17,857 bases of DNA from Pleurotus ostreatus/Saccharomyces cerevisiae fusant (lineage: Eukaryota > Opisthokonta), in assembly GCA_024196135.1 (NCBI GenBank), contig JAMQCK010000680.1:1-17857 (forward strand), written 5' to 3'. Position 1 is the first letter of the stretch, and each line of letters opens with the position of its first letter. Both the position numbers and the translations under genes were made by a program. Positions 1-8,651 of the stretch are shown in pieces. The notes beneath the pieces are model-generated. The model had not been told where the DNA came from and made no database searches. It saw nothing but the letters and a program-made list of their open reading frames with translations.

Positions 1-63
1 CCTCGTCTCCCAACGACCACCAGCCCCCTCACAGTTCTCCAACTACCCTACCTTCTTTTCGCC

Positions 64-1007
64 ATGCTCTCCTTCAAGTCCTTCACCGCCCTCGCCGTCC
101 TCGCCCTCGCTGGCTTCACGTCCGCCGCGCCGCTCGCGCCCCTCGCGGACGTCAACGCCCACTTGGACTCCAGTGTCAAGGTTGGCCGTGGTCTTCCCAA
201 CGTTGGGGGTCTCCTCTCGCCGGTCACCAAGAAGGTCGGCCGTGACCTCCTCGACGTCGACGCCGCCGCCGATGCCGACGTCAAGGTTGGCCACGCCGTC
301 GAGGCCAACGCCAATGCCGATGCGGAGATCGAGGTCCTCGACCTTGACCGCCGTCACGATGGCTCCCTCCTGAGCCTCGTCGACACCGCCATCGTCGACA
401 TCACGGTCTCTGCTCATGCCCTCAGTAAGCTCATCCTCAGCCGCCCTTTTTCATCCCCTGACATCTCTCCCAGTCTACCTCCAGCCTGCCAACGCCACGG
501 TTGAGACGGTCACGACCCTCCTTACCGACATCAAGGTCACCCTCGCCACCCTGCTCGTCGACGTCAAGGCGCTCGTCGGTCTCGATGTGTCGGTTGTCCT
601 TGGCGTCGTCGCGGATGTCAACGTCATCGGCAAGGTGGTCGCTGATCTCCTCATCGTGAGTATCCTTCCTCGATCCTTCTGATCTCCCGCTCATGTCTTC
701 CTCAGCTGGTCTTCACTGCTCTCGGTGGTGTCCTCAACATCGTCGCCGTCGCCAAGGTCGAGGTCGTTGCCACTCTCCTCGCTGACATCACGTACGTCTT
801 CGCTTTTTTCCTTAGTCCCCGTACATCCTGACGCATCTTATCAGCTGCATCGTTGGCGAGCTGCTCCAGGTCGTCTTCGGCCTCGTCGACGGTCTCCTCG
901 GTGTTGTCGGTGGCCTCCTTGCCGTCGTCCTCGGCCTGATCGGTGCCATCCTCCCCATCATCCTCCAGCTGAACGTCAGCGTCCTCATCTCCGTCCTCGC
1001 TCTCTAA
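64..1007 (+). CDS. Secreted hydrophobic Val/Leu/Ala-rich protein, function unknown
   Basis: Four exons: 64-424, 474-655, 706-791 and 845-1007 (introns gtaagc, gtgagt and gtacgt, all ending cag), giving 263 residues with a TAA stop. Residues 1-21 form a classical signal peptide (MLSFKSF, hydrophobic core, cleavage near TSAAP). Residues about 22-95 are an acidic, Ala/Asp/Val-rich region with the repeated short motif KVGR or KVGH. An LDRRHD site near residue 97 could be cut by a Kex2-type protease. The C-terminal 140 residues are a run of amphipathic to strongly hydrophobic helices with a D-x-K periodicity in the first half (TDIK, VDVK, VADV) and almost pure Leu/Val/Gly/Ile in the second. There is one N-glycosylation sequon (NAT) and a single Cys. 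I do not recognise a named family. It resembles small secreted hypothetical proteins of wood-decay basidiomycetes. A cell-wall, surface-active or membrane-associated role is only a guess. The in-frame joining of all four exons makes the gene model strong. Confidence 0.85.
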
Positions 1008-1455
1008 GCGGGTCGGTCGCATCTGCATTCACCTTCGGACTGTAGCATATTCACTCCTACCTAGTTACAACTAGTACTACGCCCTAATCCCAGGCTTCGA
1101 ATTTTTTCTCATCTTGATGTGTGATCATGGGGGTGCAGTCGCCCGGATGGACGACTTGAGTTTTGTGGGGTCTGCTCTGCCATCGGGGTCGTTGTCTGGA
1201 TTTCTTCGGCCAGCACGCAGTCTGCTGAGCGCTGACCTGTCTTTCACTTGCGCTTCGTCTTCACACGAGGTGTATTTGCTGTCATCCCTGCTTCATTGAA
1301 GTATGTGTGGATGAATGTGCTTGACAGCGGGTCACTTCCCCCCTCCCCCCTTGTCAAGGGTATGCATTGCCGTATCATATGTGAGGACTTCAAGGCGGAC
1401 GAGCACAAGCGAGCATCACAGGCAACACAAGAATCGGAGAGTGAAGTAACATTTA
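1008..1455. other. Convergent intergenic region, no gene seen
   Basis: This holds the 3' flanks of the secreted-protein gene (+) and BTB-1 (-). There is a C-rich run near 1339-1352. Short open frames on both strands here lack family resemblance, splice-site support or a plausible start context. No RNA gene was seen. Confidence 0.6.
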
Positions 1456-2551
1456 TCAAGTAGTATCTTGTTCGCGCAGCAAGTCAGCCCAAGACGAGCC
1501 TATGCGGAAAACCTTGGGTAAGTCGCTCCAGATCTCCTCTCTGCCCGCCTCGTAAGACGTCTTCAAGGCAACCTCTGCAAAGCATTTCCCGTGCGCTCCA
1601 CCAACCCTCGTCATGCACGTCTTCGTAGTCGTCCAGGTAGTGCAGGATCTCGGGACGCTCGGAAACCTCGTGAAAGCATTCTGTCGTGTCGCAAGCCGAG
1701 GTGCAGCAGGTATCCATCTCATCGGGGATCTCGTACGCGAACGTGAACATGTGGCGACGTTGTAGGTTTGCTAGTGCGTGCAGGCCCTGCAGGATCGTCG
1801 CCTTATCTTGGAAGGAGAGCGACGGGTCGTCGAAGACAACGTAGGGTCGCGACATTGTGACGGCGCTGGCACACGTGAGATAGGCGAATGGGAGCAAGGA
1901 TGGCGCGCCGATCTCTCGGGCGAGGCTAATGGCGGCAGACGCTTGCGCGAGGTCGGGTCGTTTGCGCATGGGCGGTATAGCGCTAAACAATGAAGGGAAG
2001 TGACGGTTGAGGATGACGAGGCACTCCCTGCGGAACGCCACGAAGCGGTATTTGGTCGCCAGGCGAGTAATCCCCACAAGGACGGGAAGAGACGCGCTGA
2101 GCGATTGCGTGTGCAAAGTCGAGAGCAGGCTGAGCAGGAGCGTAAGTTACATTCTGCAAAAGATAAGAAGGCACACACGAGGGATCGTAGAGGGCGTCTA
2201 GTAGATATCGCCACCCTTCCGCGCTGTCCCCCGGGAGAAGTACGACGGGACAACCTTCGAGGTCGTCCTGCGCGACGGGCTGAGGCACGGAGAGCATGTC
2301 GCGGAAGATCTCCGAGTTTACATTCAGGAGCTGGTCAAGAGGAACGTTGAGCCCGCTACGCAGTACAGGAAGTAGTCACGACGAACCGTCTTATGAACGC
2401 GGAACAGACTATTCTCGACGCGTAGGACCAGGTTTCCATCGGCGTACCAGTGTTTTTTGTCGCGTATTCCATTGCCCTTGACCTCTACGTCGGAGTCCCC
2501 AGCCTCAGATCTCTGGCGCTTGCGTGATTCTCCTTCGTGCAGGGAGGACAT
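1456..2551 (-). CDS. BTB/POZ domain protein BTB-1, with apparent 3' frameshift
   Basis: Exons on the minus strand: 2551-2387, 2330-2179 and 2129 to the stop (introns of 56 and 49 nt). Exon 1 carries a basic KRQR cluster near the N-terminus (possible nuclear signal), then the family's BTB start HWYADGN and FRVHKT. Exon 2 continues with NSEIFRDM and ALYDP. Exon 3 is the helical C-terminal half, starting with a TKYRF segment and including a Cys-rich patch (CCTSACDTTEC, then LCRGC) that looks metal-binding. After LCRGCLEDV (about 1556) the open frame runs to a stop at 1484 (320 residues) without family resemblance. The expected ending, AGREEIW to DLLREQDTT, is present in the +1 frame and stops at 1456. 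A net loss of about 8 nt near 1550-1560 would explain this. It may be a damaged but expressed gene, or a sequencing error. Role inferred: protein-protein adaptor or scaffold; family function is not established. Confidence 0.75.
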
Positions 2552-2907
2552 GGCGGTACGAGCGCGGAGGCGGTACGTGACGACAACGCATGACGACTCA
2601 CGTGGGCGCGTTTACCGTCACACTATGGGTTCATGTTCACATCCCGGCTCGCGTCTGGTGCCTCAATCTCCAAAGTTTCACCAGCTCTGGCATCGTTTTG
2701 CTAGGAGAAGGGAGCAGCGATACTCCCTCTAGATACATGAGAAGCGAACCTCATGAGCGCGTGAGCGTATAAATCTATTCTGAAGTTCAAATCCATGCAA
2801 TCATCCACGTCGTCTATATGCCCACTATGTCCACAAATTCCCTAATGAAAATGGAAGGTAACTAAAGCACCCAGGTATCTGAATCCAAATCGCCCCCTAC
2901 CCGCTGT
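2552..2907. other. Promoter of BTB-1 and 3' flank of BTB-2
   Basis: Between two same-strand BTB genes. It contains the CACGTG element at 2599-2604. A TATA-like gtataaat lies on the plus strand near 2767-2774, but no plus-strand gene follows it. Nothing else is recognisable. Confidence 0.5.
2599..2604. promoter_or_regulatory. CACGTG palindrome (E-box) upstream of BTB-1
   Basis: CACGTG in the context ACTCACGTGGGCGCG, 48 bp upstream of the BTB-1 ATG. This is the core bound by bHLH factors such as Cbf1/Pho4 types in fungi. It is one of four such sites, one before each BTB paralog. Confidence 0.5.
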
Positions 2908-4008
2908 CTAATATAACTTGAACAACTTGTCTAACCTCGCCCATACGGCCCGGCTCCCCTCCGCAAACGTAGCCGAGACACTCGCATAGCACACGTCGCA
3001 CAGCGGCGCCGGATCCCCCTCCCCCAGCCACGCCAGCGGCTCATCGACGATCAACCACACCCGCTCCGGCGCGTCGTGGTACCGCTGCGCGTGCGCCTGC
3101 GGGCAGCACCGCCCGCCGTTCTGACAGCGCGCAGGCGGCGTGAAGCGCGTGAAGAAGCGGAACATGTGCGCGCGCTGCGCCTTGAGCAGCGCGAGCATGC
3201 CCCCGCAGATGGACAGCTTGTCCGAGGTGAGGATGTCGAGGTCGTGCACGATGGACTTGTTGGACTCGGCGGCGTGCGCGGCGACGATGAGGTAGGCGGG
3301 GCGGAGGAGGGAGGTTGCGCGCGTCTGGTGCGCGAGGCGGATGACGGTCGTTGCTTCCGCGAGACTCGGCCATGCGACGCCTTTTGAGTTCGGGGAGGGC
3401 GAAGGGAAGTAGGACGCGATGATGGACGTGATCTTCTGTTCGTAGATATCCATGTTGTACTTGTGCGCGAGCTGAAGGAGCCCTGCGAGCGTCGGCAGGC
3501 TTTTCTCGAGCGGCTGTGCGCTCAAAGTCTCGAAGTATCTAAATGGTTGTCAGACAAGTGATACCGAACGCGGAAGTAGACACGCACGAGTCGGAATCAT
3601 AGAGGGCATCTAGCATGGCATCCCAGTCCTGTTTGCTGTCGCCCGGGAGGACGATGTCCTCGACTCCCCAGTTCTTGATGTCGTCCGAGTCGTCGCGGTG
3701 GTGGGCTAGTCTTTTTTCGAAGCTTCGCGAGTTGCCAACAAGGACCTAAGCGCGCGTCAGTCGCGGGTCACTTTCAAAGATGCACGACCGACCGAATGAT
3801 GTACCCTGTACGAGCAGTCTTCGACGCATAGCACGATGCATCGCTCGCGCTGCAGCGCGTGGGGGCCAAAACGTCCATCAGGAGAACGCGGCGCGCACGA
3901 AATACTACGCGTGCGGTACGCGTAGTACGAGAACCTCGAGTCTGTGTTGGAGGCGCTTACAGTGACCCTTCGATGAACCATAGGCGCGGACGACGTAGAG
4001 GCGGCCAT
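2908..4008 (-). CDS. BTB/POZ domain protein BTB-2, divergent paralog
   Basis: Minus-strand exons: 4008-3793 (with an optional intron 3960-3850), 3745-3588 and 3538-2908. The last two introns sit where BTB-1, -3 and -4 have theirs: after V-H-H-S (phase 0) and after the ALYDS segment (phase 2). The start ATG at 4008 is chosen because a TATA box lies at about 4078-4067, inside any longer reading. The possible first intron (ACT|gtaagc to ctgcag, 111 nt) keeps frame and has no stop, so the product is 297 residues if spliced or 334 if retained. The other paralogs have no intron there. The N-terminus lacks the KRQR cluster and the W-x-x-DG opening, but CIVLCVEDCSYRVHHS is clearly the BTB motif. The C-terminal half keeps the Cys patch (CQNGGRCC, LCDVC) and stops at LDKLFKLY, about 20 residues earlier than its sisters. 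Function unknown. Confidence 0.75.
3903..3927. repeat. Perfect 10-bp inverted repeat with 5-nt loop
   Basis: TACTACGCGT (3903-3912), loop gcggt, ACGCGTAGTA (3918-3927). The arms are perfectly complementary and could form a strong hairpin in BTB-2 RNA. Each arm contains ACGCGT, the MluI cell-cycle box sequence. It lies in the segment that is either intron 1 or coding in BTB-2. Confidence 0.8.
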
Positions 4009-4066
4009 GGCTGTATGAATGAGTGACGACTGAAGCGTAAGGGGGAACTTCCATTGCAGCCCAGGG

Positions 4067-4078
4067 TGTTTATATACG
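4067..4078 (-). promoter_or_regulatory. TATA box of BTB-2
   Basis: Minus strand reads GTATATAAACAC, about 60-70 bp upstream of the ATG at 4008. This spacing fits a start site near 4040 and supports that ATG over upstream in-frame codons. Confidence 0.6.
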
Positions 4079-4135
4079 ACCCGCATCCGAGACAAGCGCC
4101 TGAACTCACGGGAGGCAATGCGCGGCGGGAGAAGC

Positions 4136-4141
4136 CACGTG
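4136..4141. promoter_or_regulatory. CACGTG palindrome upstream of BTB-2
   Basis: AGCCACGTGAGAC, 128 bp before the BTB-2 ATG and upstream of the TATA box. Second of the four BTB-linked sites. Confidence 0.45.
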
Positions 4142-4298
4142 AGACACAGTCCCCAGTCAAGCGGGTGCTAATCGCACGGCTTCGATCGTGTACAAAGTCT
4201 GGGGTGCAGGCGATGGGCGGCATGGAAACGGTGCATTGAGACAAAAAAGGGAGCAAAAAGAAAGAAAAGAAAAGAGCAAAAATACAACAACAGAATAT

Positions 4299-5460
4299 CT
4301 AACTGCAAGGCGTTAGCAATGAACATAGATACGCGATGAACGGTACTCACCAGGCACTCTCCGCGTCCTGCACCTGACGCAGCTCGTTCCAATGTCGGCC
4401 TAGGCGAAAGAGATCTGGGAGTCGTTCCCAGATTTTCTGGCGGCCTTCTGCGAGTTCCTTGAGCACGATGGTCCTGCATGATTTGCAAGGTGGCGTTGCC
4501 CGCGTCTTGTCGGTGGGCCAGAACGAGGCGTCGTTGACGAAGAAGTACATGGCCTCCGGCGCCGCAGTGTATATACCGAATTCATCCTGGAGAAGCGCCG
4601 CGCAGACAGAGCCCGAATAGTTTCGTTCGCAAGTCCGGTGGCTCCTCCAGATGTTCTTCACGAAAGGGAACATGCATTCCCTTTGCAAGCGTATGAGTTC
4701 GAGCCGCGCGTGGTAGACAGTCATCTTGTCGACAAGAGGAATGTCTGCCGAGTATATCGCCGAGTGATCCCCAGCGCATGCTATAATCAGCAAGGCGCAG
4801 GGCAAAAGTGACATCGCGTTCGTCTCTCGTGCCAGTTTGACCATGTCGCACGCCTGGCCAAAAGATGGAAGTTGCGTCACGGGCATGTAGGTCGCCGAAG
4901 ACGCGAAGTGCTGGGATAAGATAGTCAGGCATTTAGCCCGGCAGTAGTCGATGCGATACTTGGTGGAGACGCGGAGCAGGCTCATCGCCGCGGTGAGCTT
5001 CGCGTCGAGGTCGAGGCTGTTGAGGGCGTCAAAGTACCTGCAGAAGGTCAGCACCACGTCAAAGGCCAGGACGAGGATGACGCACGTAAAGGAGTCATAC
5101 AGCGCGTCGAGAAGTTCAGTCCAGCCTTGAAGGCGATCGCCTCGCAGCCTAACAAGGGGACACCCGTCGTGCTCCTCCGCTTCGACAGGTGCTGGTAGGG
5201 CAAAGACATCTCTGAATATCTCGGAGTGCTTGGCTAGTATCTGTAAAGCATTTCACGTCAGAAGGGAGAACACGGACGCATTGTGTCATACGCACCGAGC
5301 GATGGACGCGAAAGAGGCTGTCCTCAACGTGAAGGACAACAGAGCCGTCGTCGTACCAGTGCTTCTCGTGATGTTGTGGGGGTATTGTGGAGGAGTCAGT
5401 CTCCACTTGAAGATACTCGAGACGCTGACGCTTGCGAGGGCTGGGCTCGACGGAGGACAT
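4299..5460 (-). CDS. BTB/POZ domain protein BTB-3
   Basis: Minus-strand exons: 5460-5296, 5240-5086, 5037-4351 and 4302-4299, coding 336 residues. Exon 1 (55 codons, same length as in BTB-1) has RKRQR near residue 10, then HWYDDGSVVLHVEDSLFRVHRS. Exon 2 gives ILAKHSEIFRDVF, DGCPLVRL and LLDALYDS. Exon 3 carries STKYR, the Cys pairs (CERNYSGSVC, CKSC) and the C-terminal signature EGRQKIWERLPDLFRLG. The last intron (gtgagt, branch GCTAACG, cttgcag; 48 nt) leaves a terminal exon of only one coding base plus TAG, changing the last residue from Trp to Cys. If it is retained, the TGA inside the donor ends the protein at 4347 with equal length. BTB domains in Agaricomycetes usually mediate dimerisation or cullin-3 recruitment; for this family the target is unknown. 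Best-preserved copy of the left cluster. Confidence 0.87.
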
Positions 5461-5676
5461 GTTGTGGTGATGGTTGGAACCAAGGCGCCCCTAAACCCGG
5501 GCCACCGGTCCGCTGCAATGCAAGTCACGTGTGGGCGATGTTCATCTTGGGTTGCGCGGCGCTTACGTCCAACTTACACTGAACCACCATTATCTGAGTG
5601 CTCTGAGGCACCGTTGAAGCACATAGGGCCATTTTCTTTCAACTTTCACATTAGTTAATCAGGTTCTACACCCACA
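5461..5676. promoter_or_regulatory. Bidirectional promoter of BTB-3 and the 5677 gene
   Basis: 216 bp between two divergent start codons. It holds CACGTG at 5526-5531 and, on the gene-5677 side, a T/C-rich stretch (about 5633-5650) ending in ttctacacccacaATG, a typical fungal leader. Confidence 0.6.
5526..5531. promoter_or_regulatory. CACGTG palindrome upstream of BTB-3
   Basis: AAGTCACGTGTGGGCG, 66 bp before the BTB-3 ATG. Its flanks (TCACGTG followed by a G-rich GCG) resemble those of the BTB-1 and BTB-4 sites. Confidence 0.5.
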
Positions 5677-6189
5677 ATGGCCAAATACGTCCCCCGCCAC
5701 CTCCGCCAGAACGCGTCACCGCCCTCTACCTTCACGTCAGACGAGATCAACCTCCGCCTTGACCTCGTCACCCAAAAACACACCCTACGCGCACGCTCTG
5801 ACGACCGCCTCACCGCGATCTTTGACTACGAGCGCTCCGTATCCTTCACCAAGGGCGCCACCCGCGCGCAGATCTTCTGCCACTCCAACCTCCACTTCCT
5901 CCCTTCCAAAAACCAGTCCCGCGCCTCAGATCAGTACGGTACCGACGAGTACCCCCTCTTCCAAACCGCCGACCTCGGCGGCAAGACAAACAGCCTCGAG
6001 TTCGTCGCGCTCGTCCGCATCGTGGACATCGAGATCCGCGAGCCGCACTCGCCCGAGCTTCTGAAGCTGCTGAAGGCGAAGTTCGGGGACGGCGCGCGCG
6101 ACCCGGTGGCGTGGAAAAAGAGCTTGGAGATGCCGTGGGCGGTGATCACGCTGGAGAAGGTGGAAGGGGGCAAAAATCCGATGCATTGA
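5677..6189 (+). CDS. Conserved-looking single-exon protein of unknown function
   Basis: An uninterrupted 170-residue frame with a good start context (cccacaATGGCC), ending ATGCATTGA. It begins with a basic segment, KYVPRHLRQN, which resembles the Y-V/I-P-P-H-L-R motif near the N-terminus of Ded1/DDX3-type RNA-binding proteins; the resemblance is short and may be chance. The rest looks like a compact alpha/beta domain with alternating hydrophobic strands (FVALVRIVDIEI, PWAVITLEKV) and a helix (PELLKLLKAKF). There is no signal peptide, membrane segment or Cys cluster, so it is probably cytosolic or nuclear. I do not recognise the family. It is divergent from BTB-3 and convergent with the copper transporter (107 bp between stops). 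Amino-acid composition and GC-ending codons support a real gene. Confidence 0.8.
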   Translation: MAKYVPRHLRQNASPPSTFTSDEINLRLDLVTQKHTLRARSDDRLTAIFDYERSVSFTKGATRAQIFCHSNLHFLPSKNQSRASDQYGTDEYPLFQTADLGGKTNSLEFVALVRIVDIEIREPHSPELLKLLKAKFGDGARDPVAWKKSLEMPWAVITLEKVEGGKNPMH

Positions 6190-6296
6190 GGCCGAGGACG
6201 AGAGTAGATGTACAGTAGATACATTTCGTGGGCGCATAAGTAGAAACTCGGAGTAGGGAGTCGTAAGGAGGTAGAGGAAAGAATCCGCGAACGTAA

Positions 6297-7293
6297 TCAA
6301 CAGCAGCAGTCCTTCTGTACGACCTCGTTGTGTCCCACTGTGTCCCACTGCCGCAGGCGCGTCAGCAGCAGAACCCCGAACACACGATAGTGATGCTCAC
6401 CGAAGACGTGAAATGCCCGACGAAAGCCCCAGCCTACCAAGACATCGACGGTCAGCGAACGTCGACAACGAGAAGCTGATCCACGTACGAAGATCGCAAA
6501 GATGATCCCTCCATTGTAGTACATCGCGAGCAACATCATCATATACCCCGCGCCAAACTGCGCGACGTAAAACAAGCTCCGGATGAGCTGCTGCACCAGC
6601 GTCGGCCTGTAATGACCATGAGCATCATCGACAAAGTATGGGCTATCTCCTTTGATGCACCATCCCCATCTGGACATCTGCAGCATCCCCACCATCTGCA
6701 GCATCCCGACCATCTGCACCAGCCCCATACACCGCCGAGACTCAGAAAGACCGCCGACTTACCTAAACGGCGCCACACCCGCCCCCGCCCCCGCGTCCAA
6801 CTTCGCCGTCGAGTCATGCGCGGCGATGCCGTTCACCCTCGCCTCATACTCCTTCACGATCCGCCGATCGTACTCCCTTGACGCGCGCCGCGTCCACTCG
6901 ACGAGGATGACGAGGAAGAAGATGCCCACGATCGAGCCGGCGTAGTCGGCTGGGGGGTGGGGGGTGGGGTTAGCACAGTGTTTTCCGAGTGAACCATCCC
7001 CAGTGGAAGTGTCTTCGTCTCTGAGACGGGATAGCTTTAGAGAGCGCTAGGACACGCCTACTCACCCTTCGACCGAATATGCCACTGCTCCGAGATAAAG
7101 CACGCGTCGATGGTGTTCCTGCCCTCCGTTAGCTTCCTCCATCCTCCACAACCACAACGCAGCCCACAACCACAACACAGCCCACCCACCAATTCCACAT
7201 CATCGAGATCTTGCACGCATGGTCCGAGCCCGAGCCCATCCCCATCCCCATCGAATCCGACGAGGAAGAGTTGCCCATGTCGCCCATGTCCAT
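6297..7293 (-). CDS. Ctr-family copper transporter
   Basis: Six minus-strand exons: 7293-7190, 7118-7066, 6949-6763, 6606-6489, 6433-6401 and 6347-6297, giving 181 residues. The N-terminus is Met-rich (MDMGDMG, then SMGMGMG), typical of extracellular copper capture, followed by the family block [22 protein letters not shown]. TM1 is about residues 55-71. The basic, Ala-rich cytosolic loop runs to about 114. TM2 (127-145) contains the diagnostic MxxxM (M139-LLA-M143) and TM3 the GxxxG (G156-AFV-G160). The protein ends in three Cys, the copper-handing tail. Ctr proteins form trimers that import Cu(I), or export it from the vacuole. Plasma-membrane versus vacuolar placement cannot be told from sequence. 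Introns 1 and 3 carry 18-bp tandem repeats. Intron 2 (116 nt) has a C-rich acceptor tract whose complement has three runs of 4-6 G at 6952-6969. Confidence 0.93.
6675..6728. repeat. 18-bp tandem repeat, three copies, in Ctr intron 3
   Basis: Units at 6675-6692, 6693-6710 and 6711-6728, based on CATCTGCAGCATCCCCAC, with one mismatch in copy 2 and a few in copy 3. It sits in the 156-nt intron 3 of the copper transporter (minus strand). Each full unit creates a CTGCAG potential acceptor in the transcript. Confidence 0.85.
7146..7185. repeat. 18-bp tandem repeat, two copies, in Ctr intron 1
   Basis: Units at 7146-7163 and 7164-7181 (CCACAACCACAACGCAGC and a one-base variant), then a partial ccac. 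It lies inside the 71-nt intron 1 of the copper transporter. Confidence 0.85.
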
Positions 7294-7456
7294 TGTGAGT
7301 GAGTCTTCGAGACGCTTGACGCGATTGAAGCAAGATGTATGGGAAACAATGAAAGTCGAGGAGGAGGCAAGAAATAGTTGGAGTACGGACGAACGCACAA
7401 GACGAGCGAACGCGAGCGATGAAGGGACGTGCCAAGCGGCACCGATCACATAAATT

Positions 7457-8336
7457 CAGCTTTTATACGCACAAAAAACCTGGTATACATAAGGAAGTAG
7501 GCGCACGGTCTCAGGGATCTGAAGGTGCATACGGATCTCCTCGGAAGCTCGTTGCTGACCCTCGGGTACTCGTGCCCGATTTTCACGGCGACTCGTGCTT
7601 GAATCTACGGACAGACGCGGGAGGAGATGGTGCGACGCAAGGAGAAGCACGGTTCGACGCGGTTGGACGCGGGAAACGCAGGAAAAGAGAACCAATGACG
7701 AGCCCCCGCAAGCGATCCAGAGCGTAGGCCGGGTAGATGCGGAGCTGATAGAGCGCTCGAGGCAAGGGGCTGAAGCGAGGGACGCGGTGTAGTGACGGAA
7801 ACGAGGGGTTGAGGCGGCGATGGTGGCGACCAGACGTCGGATGGGCTGACAGCGGGGACCTTGGCGAGGGCGACCACGGGTAAACGGGTGTAGATAGGCC
7901 CGGTGAGGTGAGGGGGGTGACGAAGAGGCGGAGACAAGAGCGAGAGCGGCGAGAGGAGTGTAGGCGCGAGGGGGAAGCAAAGCAGCGAAGAACGGAATGC
8001 TTGATGACGATGACGGTGGTAAAACTGTTGAACACATCGTGAGTAGGTAAGGGGACGAGGCGTCGAGCCTGCATACGCACCCCAACATCGCAAGCACGAC
8101 GATCCCACATCGGTGTGCACCTCTGCCGTACGTCCACCTGGCTTGCAAGTACTAGAACGCCTCGGTGCGAAGGAACATCCCAAGCTGGGCTTTGCAGGAG
8201 ATACGGAGAGCACAGAGGTCAGTCGAGGCGAGAAGAGAGCATGATAGAGGTGAAGGAAGCAGAGGGGAACCATGAGAGGGGAAGCAAGGGGGAAGGGGAC
8301 CAAACCCGTCGTGAGGCATTTTCCCCGCCTTATATA
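7457..8336 (-). other. Possible transcription unit without a convincing protein
   Basis: A strong TATA (minus strand CCTATATAAGG, 8338-8328) is followed by a C/T-rich stretch near 8306-8273, the usual arrangement at a fungal transcription start. Downstream, all three minus-strand frames stay open for 180-280 codons. This is explained by the near absence of A on that strand (stops need A), not by coding pressure: the translations are Ser/Pro/Leu/Arg-rich and disagree with each other. One segment near the 3' end (about 7460-7600) looks slightly more protein-like (QQRASEEIRMHLQIPETVR). A plausible intron (gtgcgt at about 8066 to ttcaacag at about 8011) exists. It could be a long noncoding RNA, a spliced gene I cannot resolve, or a decayed gene. 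The unit would end in the copper transporter's promoter. Confidence 0.3.
7461..7467 (-). promoter_or_regulatory. TATA box of the copper transporter gene
   Basis: Minus strand TATAAAA, 168 bp upstream of the ATG at 7293. It implies a 5' leader of roughly 130-140 nt. No copper-response element could be assigned with confidence. Confidence 0.5.
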
Positions 8337-8338
8337 GG
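8328..8338 (-). promoter_or_regulatory. TATA box with no assigned gene
   Basis: Minus strand CCTATATAAGG, a near-consensus TATA followed about 25-60 nt downstream by a pyrimidine-rich tract. It lies in a very GC-rich setting (cccgggcggccgggg just upstream). The sequence from here to 8651 holds nothing else I can name. Confidence 0.45.
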
Positions 8339-8651
8339 CCCGGACCCGGGCGGCCGGGGCGCACGCGGCATTTGCGCCGGGAGCCTTTTTGCGATTGGCT
8401 GACGCGGTCAGGTGATCGGCGCGTGTTCGACTGGCGGTACAAGGGCGCGTCCACATTCAGCGTTGAGATTAGGGTGTGCGATAGAGATCTGTTTAGAAGA
8501 GCACAATGTATGGAACAGGGATATGAGGGTATTACAGTATGGTCGAATAGGACAACGACAACAGTAATTTAGTGGAGGGCAATGGCGGGATGGATGGCTG
8601 TTGCAAAACATAGATACTTCGCTAATCGCGTCTAGGGCCTTCATCAACATG

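Noticed and set aside
43..417. 124-codon minus-strand open frame over the secreted-protein gene
   Set aside because: It is the antisense of a signal-peptide exon whose sense frame continues through three in-frame introns; the Asp/Glu/Gly-rich reading mirrors GTC/CTC codons.
1248..1463. 71-codon frames on both strands in the gap before BTB-1
   Set aside because: No family resemblance, no promoter or splice context; they lie in the convergent 3' region.
3757..4095. Upstream start of BTB-2 giving 29 extra residues
   Set aside because: The TATA box (4067-4078) lies within that extension, so transcription should begin downstream of it.
5230..5658. 142-codon plus-strand frame opposite BTB-3
   Set aside because: It runs antisense through BTB-3 exon 1, its intron and the shared promoter; BTB-3 is supported by three paralogs.
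6949..6970. G-quadruplex on the plus strand in Ctr intron 2
   Set aside because: Only three G runs of 4-6 plus a GG are present; it is more simply the C-rich acceptor tract of the minus-strand intron.
7605..8456. 283-codon minus-strand frame as a protein gene
   Set aside because: Other frames of the same strand are equally open, the composition is Ser/Pro/Leu/Arg-rich without domains, and the frame starts upstream of the TATA box.
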